Source: an uncultured Prevotella sp. (GTDB lineage: Bacteria > Bacteroidota > Bacteroidia > Bacteroidales > Bacteroidaceae). From it: 6,399 bases of DNA. Positions 5,288 through 6,399 of the stretch are shown piece by piece; position 1 is the stretch's first letter, and every line of letters begins with the position of its first letter. The position numbers and the translations under genes were made by a program. The DNA lies in the NCBI GenBank assembly GCA_945827565.1, contig CALZNR010000086.1, forward strand, positions 1 to 6,399, in the 5' to 3' direction. Below the pieces are notes generated by a model. That model had not been told where the DNA came from. It ran no database searches and saw only the letters and a program-made list of their open reading frames with translations.

Positions 5288-6214
5288 ATGAAGACATACT
5301 GGAACACCGTGAAGGGGCTGCACATGATCGATGAGTGGCAACCCAACTGCTGGATACAGGTGACCTGTCCCACAGCAGCCGACCAGGAAGAACTGGAAAA
5401 AAGATTCGATATACCCGATTATTTCTTCTCTGACGTGAGCGATACCGACGAGCGTGCGCGCTATGAGTACGACGACGGATGGATGCTCATCATCCTGCGT
5501 ATTCCCTACGTCAAGGAAATACGTTCACGCACGCCCTATACCACCGTGCCGCTGGGTATCATCCACAAGCGCGATGTCACCATCACCGTGTGCTATTACG
5601 AAACCAACATGATGATTGATTTCGTGAGCTTTCAGCAGAAGCGTGGCGAGGGATTTACCGACCATGTGGATATGATTTTCCGTTTGTTCCTCTCCTCTGC
5701 CGTGTGGTACCTGAAGCGACTGAAGCAAATCAGCAGTCTGATAGAAAAGGCCAAAAGAAATCTGGACAAGGAGGTGAACAATGAAAGCCTTATCGGACTG
5801 AGCCGCCTGCAAGACTCACTCACCTACTTCGTTACCTCTATCCGTGGCAACGAGACACTGCTCTCTAAACTGAAGTTCAAATTGCAGATAGACGAGTTGG
5901 ACGCCGACCTGATTGAAGACGTCAACATCGAGATGACACAGGCACGCGAAACCACCAATATCTACTCCAACATCTTGGAATCCACCATGGACACCTACTC
6001 CTCCATCATCAATAACAACATGAATACGGTGATGCGTACCCTTACCTCTGTGTCCATTTTGATGATGTTCCCCACACTCATAGCCTCACTCTTTGGAATG
6101 AATCTGGTGAACGGCATGGAAACAAGCACTTACGGCTTTATTGTGGCGCTGGTGATATCGGTGGCCGTTTCAGGACTCTTTTGGTGGATTTTCCGCTATA
6201 AACGTCTTATTTAG
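5288..6214 (+). CDS. corA: CorA-family magnesium/divalent cation transporter
   Basis: This 308-residue inner-membrane protein is expected to form a pentameric channel admitting Mg2+ (or Co2+/Ni2+). It has a long cytoplasmic N-terminal alpha/beta domain (about 1-120), then a long helical stalk (about 125-250) rich in charged residues. Two C-terminal membrane helices follow (about 251-271 and 281-301), separated by a short periplasmic loop. The signature Gly-Met-Asn filter is at 270-272 at the end of helix 1, and the loop continues LVNGMETS with an acidic residue in the usual area. The positively charged C-terminus (RYKRLI) fits an inside orientation. I chose ATG at 5288, where the family-like N-terminus begins (MKTYWNTV); a GTG at 5255 would add eleven Lys/Thr-rich residues. 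The long structured leader suggests regulated expression. The length is normal and the gene intact. Confidence 0.93.
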   Translation: MKTYWNTVKGLHMIDEWQPNCWIQVTCPTAADQEELEKRFDIPDYFFSDVSDTDERARYEYDDGWMLIILRIPYVKEIRSRTPYTTVPLGIIHKRDVTITVCYYETNMMIDFVSFQQKRGEGFTDHVDMIFRLFLSSAVWYLKRLKQISSLIEKAKRNLDKEVNNESLIGLSRLQDSLTYFVTSIRGNETLLSKLKFKLQIDELDADLIEDVNIEMTQARETTNIYSNILESTMDTYSSIINNNMNTVMRTLTSVSILMMFPTLIASLFGMNLVNGMETSTYGFIVALVISVAVSGLFWWIFRYKRLI

Positions 6215-6245
6215 ACCCTATTGGACTAAAAAATAATCAATAAAA

Positions 6246-6277
6246 TTCGGAGAATTAAAGAATATTTAGTAAGTTTG
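6246..6277 (+). promoter_or_regulatory. Promoter for the gene at the window's 3' end
   Basis: TAAGTTTG (6270-6277) is a perfect TAnnTTTG -7 box. At the expected 20-bp distance upstream is TTCG (6246-6249), one base off the -33 TTTG. The -33 area also carries a small inverted repeat, AATTC-GGA-GAATT (6244-6256). The predicted start near 6283 would leave a leader of about 65 nt. No convincing terminator separates corA from this promoter. Confidence 0.6.
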
Positions 6278-6286
6278 CGCTTGATT

Positions 6287-6312
6287 TTCGGGTGCGGCAT
6301 AAACCACCCGAA
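6287..6312 (+). promoter_or_regulatory. 5'-end stem-loop in the leader of the last gene
   Basis: TTCGGGTG (6287-6294) pairs perfectly with CACCCGAA (6305-6312) around a 10-nt loop. If transcription starts near 6283, this stem-loop would be almost at the very 5' end of the mRNA, where such structures often protect transcripts from decay. No U-run follows (AGCAAACTAAAGG), so termination is unlikely. Confidence 0.5.
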
Positions 6313-6348
6313 GCAAACTAAAGGCGTATTACTCAAACATTTATCAAG

Positions 6349-6399
6349 ATGGACTCTCAAGAACAAACCCTTGAACAGGGCATGAATGAAGCATTTGTA
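6349..6399 (+). CDS. Start of an unidentified protein, cut by the window end
   Basis: ATG at 6349 opens 17 codons without a stop to the window edge (MDSQEQTLEQG, then MNEAFV). The position fits: it lies about 65 nt after a good promoter and has an A/T-rich leader (CATTTATCAAG) like other starts here. The Gln/Glu-rich, low-complexity N-terminus gives no function. A similar acidic MDS... start occurs, as I recall, in Bacteroidales DUF349 proteins, but that is a weak hint only. Confidence 0.6.
   Translation, partial: MDSQEQTLEQGMNEAFV

Overview
The window looks like one end of a short-read draft contig from a Bacteroidota genome, most likely Prevotellaceae. Three lines of sequence evidence support this. 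Three intergenic promoters have the Bacteroidota -33/-7 form (TTTG, about 19-20 bp, then TAnnTTTG). The start codons have A-rich leaders and no Shine-Dalgarno sequence. DnaG, CorA and QueD read like Bacteroidales proteins. The genus is an inference. Apart from the first 45 bases, everything reads as ordinary chromosomal DNA with all genes on the + strand. I see no mobile element, CRISPR array, tRNA or rRNA.

Layout: positions 1-45 are not biological. They match a dual-index Nextera i7 adapter (end of P7, an 8-base index, read-2 adapter, Tn5 mosaic end). Genomic sequence starts at 46, inside a flavin reductase with a C-terminal rubredoxin-like domain (46-401, 5' end missing). A strong compound hairpin terminator follows (454-501), then a promoter (514-545). 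Next are a secreted tandem-domain SGNH/GDSL esterase (583-2202), DNA primase dnaG (2206-4173), a QueD/PTPS-family enzyme (4249-4593) and a Fur-family regulator (4627-5061). No promoter is visible between these four genes, so they may form one transcription unit. A weak terminator candidate lies at 5061-5104.

A second promoter (5102-5132) drives a leader of about 150 nt ahead of a CorA-type divalent cation transporter (5288-6214). The leader holds an 11-codon ORF whose stop codon abuts a set of mutually exclusive RNA helices, with a U-rich run beyond them. This is the most interesting part of the window and a candidate translation-coupled attenuator or metal-sensing leader. A third promoter (6246-6277) and a 5' stem-loop precede the first 17 codons of an unidentified gene that runs off the window end.

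The genes do not form one obvious pathway. They cover polysaccharide deacetylation (esterase), replication (dnaG), queuosine or pterin metabolism (queD), metal- or peroxide-responsive regulation (fur family) and Mg2+/divalent cation transport (corA). A possible common thread is metal homeostasis: zinc-dependent QueD, a Fur-family regulator and CorA are adjacent. That link is inference only.
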